Notes: generated by a model not told the origin, from the sequence alone. Positions 43,935-53,367 are shown, counted from the stretch's first letter. The stretch: DNA of 64,000 bases from Emticicia agri (GCF_004168285.1 NZ_SEWF01000016.1:45909-109908), one strand, 5' to 3'. Numbers and translations: made by a program.

Positions 43935-45035
43935 CTATATTAAACGTAAGACTTCTGCGGCAATCTCCTGCCCTGCATTGGGCTTTGCTAAAGTCTTGAT
44001 GTTTTGACTCAATTCGTTCATGATTTTCGGATTCTCGGCCAATTCAATTGCTTTATCAACCAGTTTTTCTCTGGCTTCGGCATCTTTTACCAGCCAAGCC
44101 GCATTGACGTTTACCAGACTCAGGGCATTCTGGGTCTGATGGTCTTCAGCAGCAGCCGGAAAAGGCACTAAAATAGACGGCTTGGCCGTGAGGCATAACT
44201 CAGATACTGATAAAGCTCCGGCTCTTGAAACTACCAAATCAGCAGCGGCATAGGCTAAATCCATCTCATAGATAAAATCAGCTACAAATACCCTTTGGGT
44301 TTGTAAAGCCTCTACTGCCGACCTTGCCTGGTCAATAAACAATTTACCAGTTTGCCAGATAATTTGTAAATCGTTAGAAATTAAATCATTCAAGCCTGCC
44401 AGTATCGACTCATTAATGGTTCTCGCCCCCTGGCTTCCGCCGATAATCAGCAATACTTTTCTATCATCACTTAGTCCAAAATGCTTTAATGCCTGCTCAC
44501 GTTTAGAAGCAGTTTCGAGTATATCTTTTCTTACCGGATTACCCGTCATTACAATTTTCTCTGCCGGAAAAAATTTTTCCATACCCGGATACGCCACACA
44601 TATTTTTCTGGCTTTTTTTGCCAGATTTTTATTGGTCACTCCGGCAAAAGAGTTTTGCTCCTGAATCAGCGTTGGTACTTTTAAAAAATTAGCCATTATT
44701 AGCGTTGGTCCACTGGCATATCCTCCAACCCCAATAGCCACATCAGGCTTAAAGTTTTTGATAACCGTATAGGTTTTCCATAAACTTCTGATGAGTTTAA
44801 AAGGTAATCCTATATTGGCTAACATATTAGAACGATTGATACCTGCGATGGGTAATCCTATAATTTTATAACCCGCTTTAGGTACTTTTTCCATTTCCAT
44901 TTTACCTTCGGCACCTACAAATAAGATTTCTGTATCAGGGCTTTTTGCTTTCAGTTCGTTAGCAATTGCCACTGCGGGATAAATATGCCCACCTGTACCG
45001 CCACCCGAAATAATTATTTTAGCACCTTTACTCAT
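43935..45035 (-). CDS. murG: UDP-N-acetylglucosamine--MurNAc-(pentapeptide)-lipid transferase
   Basis: Adds GlcNAc to lipid I to form lipid II at the inner face of the membrane. It has 366 residues, GT28 family. ISGGGTGGHIYPAVAIANEL is the N-terminal G-loop; IGGSQGARTIN and SRAGALSVSELCLTAKPSILVPFP (second-domain UDP-GlcNAc site) are diagnostic, as is DHQTQNA. It follows ftsW by 26 bp. Confidence 0.97.
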   Translation of the reverse strand: MSKGAKIIISGGGTGGHIYPAVAIANELKAKSPDTEILFVGAEGKMEMEKVPKAGYKIIGLPIAGINRSNMLANIGLPFKLIRSLWKTYTVIKNFKPDVAIGVGGYASGPTLIMANFLKVPTLIQEQNSFAGVTNKNLAKKARKICVAYPGMEKFFPAEKIVMTGNPVRKDILETASKREQALKHFGLSDDRKVLLIIGGSQGARTINESILAGLNDLISNDLQIIWQTGKLFIDQARSAVEALQTQRVFVADFIYEMDLAYAAADLVVSRAGALSVSELCLTAKPSILVPFPAAAEDHQTQNALSLVNVNAAWLVKDAEAREKLVDKAIELAENPKIMNELSQNIKTLAKPNAGQEIAAEVLRLI

Positions 45036-45061
45036 TCAGCTATTAATAGAAAATTGGTTTA

Positions 45062-46246
45062 TTATTTTAAAGCAGCTACCTTACCCTCGTCGTGTTCGCC
45101 CTTGGTTACACTCAACACAATACCTATGGCTACCGATGTAAACAAGATAGAGGTTCCACCCATACTCATCAGGGGTAGCGTTTGTCCGGTTACAGGGCCT
45201 AAACCTACATTGATAAACATGTGAACAAATGCCTGAAATACAATACTGAAAGTAAGCCCTACACAGAGTAGGCCACCAAAAGCCCTATTGGTATTTTCGA
45301 CATTTTTCAGTCCCCGGTATAAGAGCCAAAGGTACATAAACATGATAACAATTGCCCCTAAAAAGCCATATTCTTCTACAATAATAGCATAGATATAGTC
45401 AGAAAATGCTTCAGGCAGGTAGTTACGCTGAAAACTTTTCCCGGGGCCTATCCCTATAGCTCCACCTCTGGCAATGGCAATCATAGCCTGGTCTCGCTGA
45501 TAAGTGTCGTCTCTGTCAGCATTACCAACTACTTTGTCTCTGTTTAAATCAGTATTTGTAAACGCTTCTATACGTTCTAATACCACTTGTCCACGACCAA
45601 AATCAACACCTCTGTTATAAAGAAAGATACTGGTACTTAATACGATTATAATAGCCCCCATTACAAAGCCAGCCATACGAAACAGATAACGTGCAGGTAC
45701 ACGCCCAACCCACATAATAATGAAGCAGGTAAGACCCAGAATAACAGCCGTTGAGAAATTGGTTACTGCCAGCATACCACATAGCAAACCACACCAGAAA
45801 ATTAACCCTAATAAGGTTTTAGGGTTATATTCTACGTTTTGTCTGCGTGCCAGCATAGCTGCCAGATTGGTAATGAGTACTAAACGCACCAGGTCTGACG
45901 ACTGAAACGAAATACCAAAGATATTAATCCAGCGTTTGGTGCCCCCTACAGTTGTACCAAAGAAATAAGTGTACAACAAGAGGACAGGCGTAATCCAGAG
46001 CAATAACCTTGAAACACCGGCAAAATTGGTGTAATTGATTCGGTGCATACACCAGATTACTCCCAGACCTAATAAAAGATGGATTGTATGTGAGAGCAGA
46101 TAACTTTCGGTGTTGCCACCGGCTCTTTTGTAAGCAAGAGCAGAACTGGCGCTATAAACTACCAGTACACTGAATAACGAAAGCACGGCGATAATAAACC
46201 AGATTTGCCAGTCGCCACGCAGTTTGTCTTTTAACCACGTTTCCAT
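45062..46246 (-). CDS. ftsW: Peptidoglycan glycosyltransferase FtsW (SEDS family)
   Basis: 394 residues from ATG 46246; a TTG at 46270 is in frame but adds nothing typical. About ten membrane helices. SSALAYKRAGG, GGTKRWINIF and the loop RGGAIGIGPGKSFQRNYLPEAFSDYIYAIIVEE are SEDS signatures, and TGQTLPLMSMGGTSILF is the C-terminal one. Polymerises septal peptidoglycan with FtsI. It is the first gene of the local cluster; a TACATTTG (46349-46342) is a candidate promoter. Confidence 0.95.
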   Translation of the reverse strand: METWLKDKLRGDWQIWFIIAVLSLFSVLVVYSASSALAYKRAGGNTESYLLSHTIHLLLGLGVIWCMHRINYTNFAGVSRLLLWITPVLLLYTYFFGTTVGGTKRWINIFGISFQSSDLVRLVLITNLAAMLARRQNVEYNPKTLLGLIFWCGLLCGMLAVTNFSTAVILGLTCFIIMWVGRVPARYLFRMAGFVMGAIIIVLSTSIFLYNRGVDFGRGQVVLERIEAFTNTDLNRDKVVGNADRDDTYQRDQAMIAIARGGAIGIGPGKSFQRNYLPEAFSDYIYAIIVEEYGFLGAIVIMFMYLWLLYRGLKNVENTNRAFGGLLCVGLTFSIVFQAFVHMFINVGLGPVTGQTLPLMSMGGTSILFTSVAIGIVLSVTKGEHDEGKVAALK

Positions 46247-46341
46247 GACGTATTGTGCGGAACACCGCAAAAAAGATTATAGGATATAAGCACGAAATAT
46301 TTAAAATCGGGTATTTGCATGCCCAAAATTAAACCTGATAA

Positions 46342-46349
46342 CAAATGTA
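46342..46349 (-). promoter_or_regulatory. -7 promoter element upstream of ftsW
   Basis: On the minus strand the sequence reads TACATTTG, an exact TAnnTTTG match 96 bp before the ftsW ATG. No clear -33 element is visible. Confidence 0.4.
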
Positions 46350-46511
46350 AATTAATTATGCTTGAAAGAAAAAGAAAAACAATAAAATTTATTTTAGGGC
46401 TATTTGCCTATTATATCTGCTGATTTTTACTGTATTTTTCTCTGATAAACCAAATTATGTATGGTTTGTTTTCTTTTACCATCAGTTTTTTGCCGGATGC
46501 CGACTAAAAAA

Positions 46512-46543
46512 CCTCTTGCAAGTGCATCAACACATACAAGAGG
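46512..46543 (-). terminator. Terminator of mscL
   Basis: CCTCTTG (46512-46518) pairs with CAAGAGG (46537-46543), with an inner GTG/CAC step. Read on the minus strand it is followed by a T-run. It is placed just past the mscL stop codon. Confidence 0.75.
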
Positions 46544-46547
46544 ATTA

Positions 46548-46889
46548 TTAGACACCAATCTGATTATTTTCTGTCAGCTTCATTTTATTGGCTGCTTTCA
46601 CAACCAGGAAAAGCACAAAAGCAATAATAAAAAAGTTGATTACTACACTCAGAAAATTGCCATAATTAATAGCAATAGCTGGCACTGCTTTGCCTGCGGC
46701 GTCAACAGTGGCTTCTTTTAATACTATACCACCTGTAACGCCACCACCAGTTAATACATTTACAATAGGCATGATGATGTCATCTACGAGAGAAGTTGTG
46801 ATTTTGCCGAAGGCAGCACCAATTACCACACCAATAGCCAAGTCAAGGACATTGCCCTGAGCAATAAAGGTTTTAAATTCTTTTAGCAT
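46548..46889 (-). CDS. mscL: Large-conductance mechanosensitive channel MscL
   Basis: 113 residues. FKTFIAQGNVLDLAIGVVIGAAFGKITTSLVDDIIMP is the conserved first helix, with the pore Gly/Ala pattern, and NFLSVVINFFIIAFVLFLVVKA the second. The C-terminal bundle is shorter than in E. coli (136 residues). It forms an inner-membrane pentamer that opens on osmotic downshock. Confidence 0.95.
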   Translation of the reverse strand: MLKEFKTFIAQGNVLDLAIGVVIGAAFGKITTSLVDDIIMPIVNVLTGGGVTGGIVLKEATVDAAGKAVPAIAINYGNFLSVVINFFIIAFVLFLVVKAANKMKLTENNQIGV

Positions 46890-46933
46890 TGATTTTCAGG
46901 CGTTTAAAGGGTTTATAAATTATTGAGAAATTG

Positions 46934-47878
46934 TTAAAGCGTAAACAATAATCCTGCGGCAAATCCCTGACTTATCTGAAACTTATCAATCTGGTCACGG
47001 TCGTAGATTCCTAAAAGCGTAAAGTTCAGGTTCAGATATTTATTTACTTTAGCAGTGGCAATCAGGTTAATATTATGGTCAATTGCATTTTTCTCAGGTG
47101 CTACCCGTTTAGGTGTATAGGCTAAAAAACCCTGGTAACGCAATTTCAGATTCACATTTTTGGCAATATCTTTATCAAAAGCAGCCACTAACTGAAACCC
47201 TGTCTCAAATAGTACTTTCTTCCCTTTCTTTACCCCGTAAGCATCGTCTTTTTTATTGTATTCAGTAAAATCGGTAAAGACTTTATCGCTTGCTACAAAT
47301 GTCTGGCGCAGTGTAGCCCCTCCCAGTTGCAGTACAAAATAAGGAACCGGTTTATACTCAATCCCTACTCCTTCTGACAAATAGCCGGGTGCCATAAAAC
47401 TTGAGATGGTTCTTTTACGCTCGGTAGGCAAGCCATCGTTTTCATAAACCACCCCCGAAGCAAATTGCGATAAAAAGTTAGCCCCTGCAAACCAGTTGAT
47501 GGTAGGATTAATTCTATGCGCATATTTTACCTCCATAAATAAACGGTCAATACTCTTGGCTCTTCTTTGTCCTTTATTATTGATAGTTCCTATCTGAAAC
47601 TGTATATCGCTTACAAATGCTCCTTTATTTTTATTATATTCTGCCCTGTTATTAAACAAAGCGCCTATAGACCAGCTATTGATACCCCCACCTTGCCAGT
47701 TGTTAAAAGCGGCCTGACTAAAGTTAATCCCAAACTGTGTATTCCGGGGTTTCCAGAAGCCGATTTTTAAAGAATCTGCCAGTGTTTTCGCATTTCTCAA
47801 ACTAAGGGTATCATTTTTTTGCGCCCATAAGCCAGAAGCTGATAAAATAAGTGTTGCGATAAGAATAAATTTTCTCAT
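46934..47878 (-). CDS. DUF3078-type outer-membrane protein
   Basis: 314 residues from ATG 47878, preceded in frame by a weaker start at 47935. The signal peptide ends ASGLWAQ. WKPRNTQFGINFSQAAFNNWQGGGINSWSIG is the DUF3078 hallmark, followed by alternating beta-strands ending in a Phe/Leu-rich GFAAGLLFTL terminal strand, the outer-membrane barrel signal. Function of the family is unknown. A -7-like element (47989-47982) sits upstream. Confidence 0.82.
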   Translation of the reverse strand: MRKFILIATLILSASGLWAQKNDTLSLRNAKTLADSLKIGFWKPRNTQFGINFSQAAFNNWQGGGINSWSIGALFNNRAEYNKNKGAFVSDIQFQIGTINNKGQRRAKSIDRLFMEVKYAHRINPTINWFAGANFLSQFASGVVYENDGLPTERKRTISSFMAPGYLSEGVGIEYKPVPYFVLQLGGATLRQTFVASDKVFTDFTEYNKKDDAYGVKKGKKVLFETGFQLVAAFDKDIAKNVNLKLRYQGFLAYTPKRVAPEKNAIDHNINLIATAKVNKYLNLNFTLLGIYDRDQIDKFQISQGFAAGLLFTL

Positions 47879-48037
47879 TGGATTAATCCGGGTTAGATAT
47901 TTCAGGTTAAAAGCGTTACGCCCAATCATTATCATATACGATTAGCGCAGTTTGAATTACGTAAGAAGAGCCTTATTTCTTCAAATATATACGGTTATAT
48001 AGGAGAAGAGTAACAGAACACGGATTTAATTTTTGTA

Positions 48038-48868
48038 TCAGTCAAAAATTACAATTTTCTTTGATTGCAGCACCTGTAAAGGGAATACTGTTTTTGATTC
48101 TTGTGTTTGTATGGTTAAGGAGGTATTATCCATAGCAATAATTTCACCCTTTACTCCGTCTATTTCTATTACCTGTCCTTCTTTATACTTGTTTTTACTA
48201 TAAAATGAAGAGATAATATTCAATAATATTTCTTTAGAGGCAAAGCCGTAACCTATGGCAAAGGCTAAAATAATACCACCTATAAACAGATTAAAACTCG
48301 ACTCCAACAGGCTTGTATTAATACCTACCTGCGCTACAGACTGAATCACAAATATGATAAGCAGGAAAAAGAAAACGGCTGTACCTATCAGTTTTCCGGC
48401 GGCAATATTAAAAGATTTACAAAGCGACACCACAAAATTGCGGAGCGTATCAGCCAGCCATATCCCTACAAACAACATAATACCTGCCGAAATCATCTTC
48501 GGAATAAACTCAACCAGCAGTTTCACCATATCCGAAATAGCAGGTACCCCTAAAGTATCTGCCGCCGGACGCAGAATAAATATCAGAATAAAGTAGTAAA
48601 GAATTTTAGAGATGATGGTACTTATTTTTATTTCTACCTTCATGCTTTTAATAGGCTCAATCTGTGTCAGTTTTTCACCTATTCTATCGGCACCTATCTG
48701 CTGAAGCATTTTTTTCGTAATAGCCGCTACTGCTTTAGCTACCAACCACCCTATTATCAATATAGCTAATGCTCCAATCAGATTATATATAAAACTCATA
48801 AAGCTTTTAATAAGGTTATTAAAAGTCTCCATAAGGGTCTCTACAAAACTTGGTACTCTTTTATCCAT
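48038..48868 (-). CDS. MscS-like mechanosensitive ion channel family protein
   Basis: 276 residues with about five membrane helices, including repeated conserved-TM-helix segments (NLIGALAILIIGWLVAKAVAAITKKML and AGIMLFVGIWLADTLRNFV), then AIGYGFASKEILLNIISSFYSKNKYKEGQVIEIDGVKGEIIAMD, which is the MscS pore-to-beta-domain transition. The usual C-terminal cytoplasmic cage is mostly missing. It lies 25 bp downstream of a 64-residue acidic protein and a sigma factor gene. Confidence 0.82.
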   Translation of the reverse strand: MDKRVPSFVETLMETFNNLIKSFMSFIYNLIGALAILIIGWLVAKAVAAITKKMLQQIGADRIGEKLTQIEPIKSMKVEIKISTIISKILYYFILIFILRPAADTLGVPAISDMVKLLVEFIPKMISAGIMLFVGIWLADTLRNFVVSLCKSFNIAAGKLIGTAVFFFLLIIFVIQSVAQVGINTSLLESSFNLFIGGIILAFAIGYGFASKEILLNIISSFYSKNKYKEGQVIEIDGVKGEIIAMDNTSLTIQTQESKTVFPLQVLQSKKIVIFD

Positions 48869-48893
48869 AAACTATCTCATTCAAAAATTTCTC

Positions 48894-49088
48894 TTATTTA
48901 TCTTCGTCTTTTTTATTCTTCTCCAACTCCTGCAATAAAACTACCCCCGTAACCATTGTTTCTCCTAAAAACATTTGTACGACCTGCATTATATCTCTGA
49001 CAATGTCAATTTCCGCCGTAATCATCCCTTTCAGGTGCGCGGGGGCTTGAGCATCATCATCAAAATCTTGAAATGTATCGTCAGTCAT
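48894..49088 (-). CDS. Small acidic protein between a sigma factor and an MscS-like gene
   Basis: 64 residues from ATG 49088 (an in-frame TTG at 49127 is rejected). Acidic N-terminus (MTDDTFQDFDDDAQAP), one amphipathic helix (about 20-50) and a Lys/Asp-rich end. No signal or full membrane helix. Unrecognised; position suggests co-expression with the channel or sigma factor. Confidence 0.5.
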   Translation of the reverse strand: MTDDTFQDFDDDAQAPAHLKGMITAEIDIVRDIMQVVQMFLGETMVTGVVLLQELEKNKKDEDK

Positions 49089-49190
49089 AAAAAAATATTT
49101 TTCAGAAAATCGTATTTCACATTTCAAGAATCTCTCTTCTAATGGTATCTTTCAGCAGGTTTAACAATCTTAAAATGTATAGTCCGGTAG

Positions 49191-49793
49191 TTATTTTCTC
49201 CAGAACCAGATAACTTTTATTACTACAATAAGGAAGAAAATAATATTCTCGGCATAAATCTTCTTTAACTTCTCTTTGGTACGCATCAGGCGCATTTTTA
49301 CGGCACTCTCGGTTATTTTTAAAGTTTCAGAGATTTCTTTGATACTGAAATCGTCCTGATATTTCATTAGTAAAATGGCTTTCTCGTCAGCATCAATCTT
49401 TTGCAAAGCTTTTTTAAGCCCCTGCGTCTGCATTTCTACCAATTCCAGGTCATAGGCATCATCTTCTAAATCAAAGTTTTCATCTAAGACCACTTCTGCC
49501 TGCCGTTTTACCTGCCTTACCTGATCCATACAATAATTGTAAGTGATAGAATACAACCAGGTAGAAAACTTGGCATGTTCTTTAAATGAACCTAACTTTA
49601 ATACTACTCTTAAAAAAATATCGTGGGTATAATCTTCGGCCTGAGCTTCATTTTTTACAAAAGACAGACATTTCCGGTACACCTTATCGACATAGCGATC
49701 GTAAAGTTCTTCAAAATACAAATTACGTTGGGTTTCTATATACAGGCGAACCAACTCCTCATCTGCAACTACCTTAAAAGCTTTGTTTTTCAA
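49191..49793 (-). CDS. ECF-type RNA polymerase sigma factor with C-terminal hydrophobic helix
   Basis: 200 residues. Region 2 (about 28-90) includes YFEELYDRYVDKVYRKC and EDYTHDIFLRV; region 4 (about 137-180) includes DEKAILLMKYQDDFSIKEIS and ITESAVKMRLMRTKEKLK. Region 4 is followed by a hydrophobic run (IIFFLIVVIKVIWFW, about 184-198) that looks like a tail anchor. Translation begins at TTG 49793, since no ATG or GTG occurs upstream before the stop and the ECF N-terminus needs this residue range. No anti-sigma gene is adjacent. Divergent from the SCP2 gene. Confidence 0.85.
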   Translation of the reverse strand: MKNKAFKVVADEELVRLYIETQRNLYFEELYDRYVDKVYRKCLSFVKNEAQAEDYTHDIFLRVVLKLGSFKEHAKFSTWLYSITYNYCMDQVRQVKRQAEVVLDENFDLEDDAYDLELVEMQTQGLKKALQKIDADEKAILLMKYQDDFSIKEISETLKITESAVKMRLMRTKEKLKKIYAENIIFFLIVVIKVIWFWRK

Positions 49794-50064
49794 TTTTGAC
49801 AGTATGATTAGGGAAAAGTAACGATATGGAAAGATTTTTTTCTTGGGTTATTATTAGCACGCAAAAATTTTTGCTTTTTTATCAGCTATTTCGCAATTAA
49901 AAGGATATACGAAACTATTACGAAACAACCAATATTTAAGTATCAAATATTTAATTTTTTACTTAAAATGACAAATTTTTCATAAAAAAATTAGTATGCT
50001 TGCATAATATTCATCTTCTCTTTAAATTCGCCATTCAAATCCTTTCAATAAAATCTATCAAACT

Positions 50065-50373
50065 ATGTCGGCAAAAGAATATTTAGAAAATACCGCAGCA
50101 AGACTAAACGCATCGGAAATTGGTGATGTAAACACCACACTACATTTTGATTTTGGAGGTACCAACTACTCTATGCACGTAGCCGATGGCAAAGCAAACT
50201 TAGAAGAGGGCCTGGTAGGCAATGCCGAGTGTGTAATTAAGGCTGATGCTGATGATTTCGTGAAAATTGCAACCGGAGATATGAACCCGATGATGGCCAT
50301 GATGATGGGTAAGTTGAAACTATCGAACCCAGGTGCTATGATGAAATATGCCAAAATGTTAGGATTAATGTAA
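50065..50373 (+). CDS. SCP2 sterol-binding domain protein
   Basis: 102 residues. TTLHFDFGGTNYSMHVADGKANLEEG and AECVIKADADDFVKIATGDMNPMMAMMMGKLKLSNPG are the SCP2 core; the Met-rich loop is typical. It binds lipids or acyl-CoA, cytoplasmic. It precedes an acyl-CoA dehydrogenase gene by 53 bp, so a shared lipid-related role is likely. Confidence 0.92.
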   Translation: MSAKEYLENTAARLNASEIGDVNTTLHFDFGGTNYSMHVADGKANLEEGLVGNAECVIKADADDFVKIATGDMNPMMAMMMGKLKLSNPGAMMKYAKMLGLM

Positions 50374-50426
50374 AATCCTACCCCTGTTTTCTATTCAATA
50401 CCATAAAACCTTTCAGTAACAGTATC

Positions 50427-52217
50427 ATGGCAACGAAATTTTTCAGTAAACGAAATGTGAACTTTCTACTTTATGAAGTGCATGAGGTAGAAACACTGGT
50501 GCAGCATAGCTACTTTGCTGACCACAACAGAGAAACATTTGATATGACTATTGATGCGGCAACCCAGATTGCCGAAAATTTAATGTTTCCGTTTGTGAAA
50601 GACGTTGATAAAAATCAGCCTGAACTGCATGATGGAAAAGTAAAGGTTCATCCGTCTATCAAAAATTACTTAAAGGCCGTTGGAGAATCGGGCATTATTG
50701 GTGCAGATTTCGATTATGAAAACGGTGGTGCTCAAATACCTTTTACCATTACAAGTGCCGTTGGGTATATACTGATGTCGGCTAATAACGGGATGATGTA
50801 TATTGGCTTAACAGCTGGAGGTGCCAGGCTCATTGCCAACTTTGGTTCTGATGAGTTGAAGAAAAATTATATCGAAAACATGATTTCGGGTAAATGGCAA
50901 GGCACCATGTGTCTGACAGAGCCACAAGCCGGAAGTTCACTTTCTGATATTACTTCTTCTGCCGAACCTTTAGAAGACGGCACCTATAAAATCAGAGGAC
51001 AGAAAGTGTTTATTTCGGCTGGCGACCACGATGCTACCGACAATATTATCCACTTGTTTTTAGCCCGAATCAAAGGTGCTCCTAAAGGCACTAAAGGAAT
51101 TTCGCTGTTTGTAGTGCCTAAATACCGACTTGATGGCACCGATAATGATATTACCTCAATGGGCATCTATCATAAATTGGGTCAGAAGGGTGTTCCGGCT
51201 ATGCACTTAGGCTTTGGCGATAGAAACGACGATTGTATCGGCTATCTTTTAGGCGAACCTCATAAGGGCCTGAATTATATGTTTCAGATGATGAATGAGG
51301 CTCGTATTGGCGTAGGACTCACTGGGGTTTCTATTACTTCTGCGGCTTACTATGCGGCTTTAGAATATGCCAAGGAACGCCCACAAAGCCGTAGGCTTAA
51401 TGCTAAAACAGCTTTGGATATGCCGCAGGTACCTATTATCCAACACCCTGATGTAAAGCGGATGCTGTTATTCCAGAAATCGGTGGTTGAGGGTGGTTTG
51501 TCATTATTATTAGAGACGGCCAAGTACTTCGATTTATCGGAAGCAAGCGATGACCCCGAAGAAAAAGAAAATGCACACTTGCTGGTAGAGTTGCTGACAC
51601 CTATTGCCAAAACTTTCCCTTGCGAGTATGGTGTAAAGTCTATCAGTGATGCGGTTCAATGCTTTGGTGGTTATGGATTTACAGAAGATTTTCCGGTTGA
51701 ACAATATTACAGAGATGTGCGCATTACCCCTATCTATGAAGGGACAACGGGAATCCAATCGCAGGATTTATTAGGTAGAAAAGTAATGATGGCGGGAGGA
51801 AAAACAATGAAACTGTTAGCACAGGAAGTTGGCAAAACCATTAAGGCGGCTTCGGAACATAGCGAACTGAAAAAGTATGCAACCTTGCTCACAGAAAGCA
51901 GTAAACAATTACAAGAGGTAACCATGCATCTGCTCGGCATTGCCGGAACCGGAGATATAGAAAGATTCTTAGCTGATGCCACGCTTTATATGGAGTTATT
52001 CAGCCTGAATGTAGTAGCATGGCAGTGGCTTAAACAAGCCGATGTAGCACAACAAAAACTGTTAATCGGGGCAGATGATAGTGACTTCTACGAAAGCAAA
52101 ATTCATACAATGAAGTATTTCTTCCATTATGAATTGCCAAAAACGCAAGGTCTGGCCACTCGCCTGATGGATACGGAAGTACTCACCATTATGACAGATA
52201 AAGAGGTAGTAATGTAA
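50427..52217 (+). CDS. Acyl-CoA dehydrogenase family protein
   Basis: 596 residues. FAD-binding and active-site features are MCLTEPQAGSSLSDI and KVFISAGDHD in the middle domain, and IYEGTTGIQSQDLLGRK with catalytic-base candidate Glu438. The N-terminal extra helix region and a C-terminal extension of about 130 residues place it in the long (about 600-residue) DmdC/FadE-like branch. Oxidises an acyl-CoA to the enoyl form. Follows the SCP2 gene in the same operon and ends at a strong hairpin. Confidence 0.93.
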   Translation: MATKFFSKRNVNFLLYEVHEVETLVQHSYFADHNRETFDMTIDAATQIAENLMFPFVKDVDKNQPELHDGKVKVHPSIKNYLKAVGESGIIGADFDYENGGAQIPFTITSAVGYILMSANNGMMYIGLTAGGARLIANFGSDELKKNYIENMISGKWQGTMCLTEPQAGSSLSDITSSAEPLEDGTYKIRGQKVFISAGDHDATDNIIHLFLARIKGAPKGTKGISLFVVPKYRLDGTDNDITSMGIYHKLGQKGVPAMHLGFGDRNDDCIGYLLGEPHKGLNYMFQMMNEARIGVGLTGVSITSAAYYAALEYAKERPQSRRLNAKTALDMPQVPIIQHPDVKRMLLFQKSVVEGGLSLLLETAKYFDLSEASDDPEEKENAHLLVELLTPIAKTFPCEYGVKSISDAVQCFGGYGFTEDFPVEQYYRDVRITPIYEGTTGIQSQDLLGRKVMMAGGKTMKLLAQEVGKTIKAASEHSELKKYATLLTESSKQLQEVTMHLLGIAGTGDIERFLADATLYMELFSLNVVAWQWLKQADVAQQKLLIGADDSDFYESKIHTMKYFFHYELPKTQGLATRLMDTEVLTIMTDKEVVM

Positions 52218-52234
52218 AAAATATAATAAATCCA

Positions 52235-52271
52235 TTTTTGTAGAGACGCCATGCTGGCGTCTCTACAAAAA
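52235..52271. terminator. Terminator and TAGAGACG-type palindrome
   Basis: 17-bp perfect stem (52235-52251 with 52255-52271) and a 3-nt loop. The core GTAGAGACGCC...GGCGTCTCTAC resembles an interspersed palindrome family seen in several bacteria. It separates the convergent dehydrogenase and DUF2807 genes. Confidence 0.85.
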
Positions 52272-52277
52272 ATAAAA

Positions 52278-52961
52278 TTAATTAGCTGATTTTACCGAAC
52301 CTGCACCTGAAGTATTAGTAACTACATTGGTAGCACCACCTTTGTAGCGTACATTACTTGCCCCACTGGCATCGGCTACAATTTTACTGGTTACATATAC
52401 CTTTGCTCCACTCGCACCCGATGCATCAATATTGGCTGTAGAAACTTTAAAATCATACGCGTTTATACTTGAAGCGCCTGATACATCTGCATTTAGTTTT
52501 TGCCCATCACCTGTAATAGTAACACCTGATGCGCCTGAACAATCTAATGAAAGGTTTTTAGCATCAATAGCAAAGGTAGCCTGCGATGCACCTGAAACAT
52601 TAATATCGAAGCTCTCGCTCGTAAACCCTGAAACTTTAGATTTGCTGGCACCTGAGAAATCAACTTCTACTAATTTAGGCATAGTGATGGTAATATATAC
52701 CTCTTTACGGTTTTTCCAGCCGCCCCAGTTATTCGGATAACCAATAGTTAGTTTGCCATTTGAAACTTTTACAACCAAGTCTTTCAGGTCTTGTTCACGT
52801 CCTGCTACATCTACTTTATAATCGCTGGCTTGTGTAACCGTAATCACAAAAGCACTTCCCATATCTAACTTATCGAAGCCTGATACGTTAAAAGTTCGTT
52901 TAGATTCTTGTGCAAAAACAGTAGTCGAAAAAAAGATGAGTAAAATGAATAGTCTTTTCAT
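52278..52961 (-). CDS. DUF2807 (GIN-domain) exported protein
   Basis: 227 residues with a signal peptide (MKRLFILLIFFSTTVFAQ). NVSGFDKLDMGSAFVITVTQ at the mature N-terminus and many SGAS repeats spaced about 20 residues apart (for example VDFSGASKS, INVSGASQA, LDCSGASGV, ADVSGASSI) form the parallel beta-helix of the GIN domain. Likely periplasmic or outer-surface; function unknown. Confidence 0.9.
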   Translation of the reverse strand: MKRLFILLIFFSTTVFAQESKRTFNVSGFDKLDMGSAFVITVTQASDYKVDVAGREQDLKDLVVKVSNGKLTIGYPNNWGGWKNRKEVYITITMPKLVEVDFSGASKSKVSGFTSESFDINVSGASQATFAIDAKNLSLDCSGASGVTITGDGQKLNADVSGASSINAYDFKVSTANIDASGASGAKVYVTSKIVADASGASNVRYKGGATNVVTNTSGAGSVKSAN

Positions 52962-53362
52962 GATTTTGGTATAGTTTATGTATGTACTAAAATAAGATGA
53001 GAAAAATTTGAAAAGGTTGCATATTACCCCAAATATTTTTCATTTGTATAATCCTTGCTTTTCCGATATCTACACTGCTTTGTTTGTGTGTTTTTCGTAA
53101 ATCAGCTTTCGGCCATAAACTATAACAATTATTCTTACTAAAAAGATTTCCGGGATAGGAGTCATTCCGTTGGATATTGATGGAGTTTTTTTCCGTTGAT
53201 ATTCAAGCATAAAGCTGTTGATTGGCTTTATGGAGATATTACTGTGACTCTTTGCTTGTAAAACAAAAAAGCCACCTTTGAATAAAGGCAGCTTTTCTGT
53301 AAATATTTTCAATGCAATGATTTTGTGGAACAGATTATCTGGAACAGATTATCTGGAACAGA
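52962..53362. other. 401-bp spacer between two exported-protein genes
   Basis: Holds a terminator for the downstream T9SS gene (53270-53293) and three 14-bp tandem repeats (53326-53367). A possible 80-residue ORF at 53070-53312 has no conserved feature and is not counted as a gene. Nothing else stands out. Confidence 0.6.
53270..53293 (-). terminator. Terminator of the T9SS cargo gene
   Basis: Ten-pair stem (53270-53279 with 53284-53293) including two G-T pairs, a 4-nt loop and, on the minus strand, a T-run at 53269-53264. It lies about 70 bp beyond the gene's stop codon. Confidence 0.7.
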
Positions 53363-53367
53363 TTATT
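53326..53367. repeat. Tandem 14-bp repeat, three copies, overlapping a stop codon
   Basis: TGGAACAGATTATC occurs at 53326-53339 and 53340-53353, with a third copy (last base T) at 53354-53367. The third copy covers the stop codon (53363-53365) of the T9SS protein gene. Confidence 0.8.

Noticed and set aside
53070..53312. 80-residue ORF between the DUF2807 and T9SS genes
   Set aside because: No signal, motif or start context; overlaps the downstream terminator.
53326..53367. CRISPR-like array
   Set aside because: Repeats are 14 bp, directly abutting, and lack spacers.
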